From: Nocardiopsis coralli
Lineage (GTDB): Bacteria > Actinomycetota > Actinomycetes > Streptosporangiales > Streptosporangiaceae
Assembly: GCF_014892575.1 (NCBI RefSeq)
Contig: NZ_JADBGI010000008.1
Location: forward strand, 220,627 to 281,283
Length of the DNA stretch: 60,657 nt
Reading direction: 5' to 3'
In this document: positions 60,253 through 60,657 of the stretch, piece by piece
Position numbering within the stretch: the stretch's first letter is position 1
Layout: each line of letters opens with the position of its first letter
The notes under the pieces: model-generated
Told to the model about the DNA's origin: nothing
The model's input: only the letters and a program-made list of their open reading frames with translations
Databases searched by the model: none
Position numbers and translations under genes: made by a program

Positions 60253-60657
60253 CCCATGACCCCTGACTGTTGACGCGCTACTGACTGCTGACGCGGCTGG
60301 GCGGGGCGCGCTCCGGCCGAAGGGCGCCCCCAGCGTCCACCGCCGCACGGTGCCCGGTGTCAGGAGTTCCAGGGTCTGGTGCTGAGGAAGACCGTATCCG
60401 TCAGGTGCCAGGTGCCAGGCTTCGGGGTCGGTCCGTTCGGTCCTGGCGCGTTGGCGGAGCTCCATGAGGTCGTCGTGAGCCTCGAGTGATGCTTGTTCGT
60501 CCTCGGTGAGTGGCGCGCCGGAGGTCTTGCCGCCCGCTCTCGGCACCGAAGAAGTCGTCGGTTGTTCTGGGGGCTGGCCCTGGGGGAGTCGGTGGGATGG
60601 GTGTTCTGTGGTGGTGCCTCGGGGGTCGGGATCGTAGCCCGGCCGGGCCTTCTCGCA
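60253..60657. other. Right-end region: short direct repeats and part of an unrecognised gene
   Basis: TGACTGTTGACGCG at 60264-60277 is repeated as TGACTGCTGACGCG at 60282-60295. A GGGGCGC/GCGCCCC hairpin follows near 60303-60330. The remaining sequence reads as a minus-strand coding frame entering from the right edge. Confidence 0.4.
60319..60657 (-). CDS. Partial unrecognised protein (continues beyond the window)
   Basis: Reading leftwards from the edge, the frame gives KARPGYDPDPRGTTTEHP, then APLTEDEQASLEAHDDLMEL, RQRARTERTDPEAWHL and YGLPQHQTLELLTPGTVRRW. The frame then stays open without a stop through the antisense of the binding-protein gene, so the true 3' end is unclear. The gene may be truncated. 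It is hydrophilic, Gln/Pro-rich and without a motif I recognise. Confidence 0.3.

Noticed and set aside
59158..60318. Long minus-strand frame running antisense through the binding-protein gene
   Set aside because: The plus-strand lipoprotein is clearly real, with signal and ribosome site. The antisense frame is a codon-bias shadow; only the part right of about 60319 may be genuine.

Overview
The window is very GC-rich (about 70 percent or more by eye). It has frequent GTG starts, tightly coupled start/stop overlaps and a set of marker genes (adnA-adnB, moeZ, GAF-SpoIIE phosphatase, many wall glycosyltransferases) typical of a filamentous actinobacterium. A Nocardiopsis/Streptomonospora-like member of the Streptosporangiales is my best guess, but no rRNA or other taxonomic marker is present. 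I saw no rRNA, tRNA, CRISPR array, complete insertion sequence or phage module.

Region 1 (1-24 kb) is mainly a cell-wall glycopolymer region. An ispD-type cytidylyltransferase and a glycerophosphodiesterase (minus strand) face a two-gene ABC polymer exporter (TagGH/Wzm-Wzt type). Next come two small membrane proteins, then a compact run of nucleotidyltransferase, glycerol-1-phosphate-dehydrogenase-like enzyme, CDP-alcohol phosphatidyltransferase and family 2 glycosyltransferase, which looks like a path for making and transferring a polyol phosphate. A MarR regulator, a SpoIIE-type phosphatase and a nitroreductase interrupt the region. It resumes with three glycosyltransferase genes, a nucleotide-sugar dehydrogenase and UDP-GlcNAc 2-epimerase (together a plausible UDP-ManNAcA supply) and an unrecognised 580-residue protein. 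A sensor kinase/response regulator pair closes it.

Region 2 (24-46 kb) is mostly chromosomal housekeeping: a divergent membrane-anchored proline-rich protein, a secreted 5'-nucleotidase-family enzyme, a Ser/Thr kinase, RecD2 helicase, a MutT-like Nudix hydrolase, TypA/BipA, a DUF6758-type protein, a PHP phosphoesterase, a degenerate metallo-beta-lactamase-fold protein, an alpha/beta hydrolase, a DEAD-box helicase, a ferritin-like protein, small membrane or acidic proteins, a TetR regulator and MoeZ.

Region 3 (46-53 kb) holds an alkyltransferase-like protein and the AdnA-AdnB double-strand-break resection helicase-nuclease. About 0.5 kb of repeat-rich, apparently non-coding DNA follows.

Region 4 (53.6-60.3 kb) is a complete-looking aminophosphonate uptake and breakdown unit: GntR/UTRA regulator, FAD oxidoreductase, phosphonatase-like HAD hydrolase, ABC ATPase, two permeases and a lipoprotein binding protein. 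The last 0.4 kb carries part of an unrecognised minus-strand gene.

The most unusual non-coding signal is a 60-bp palindromic element present twice, 46 kb apart and in opposite orientation. The two copies differ by base changes that keep the stem paired.
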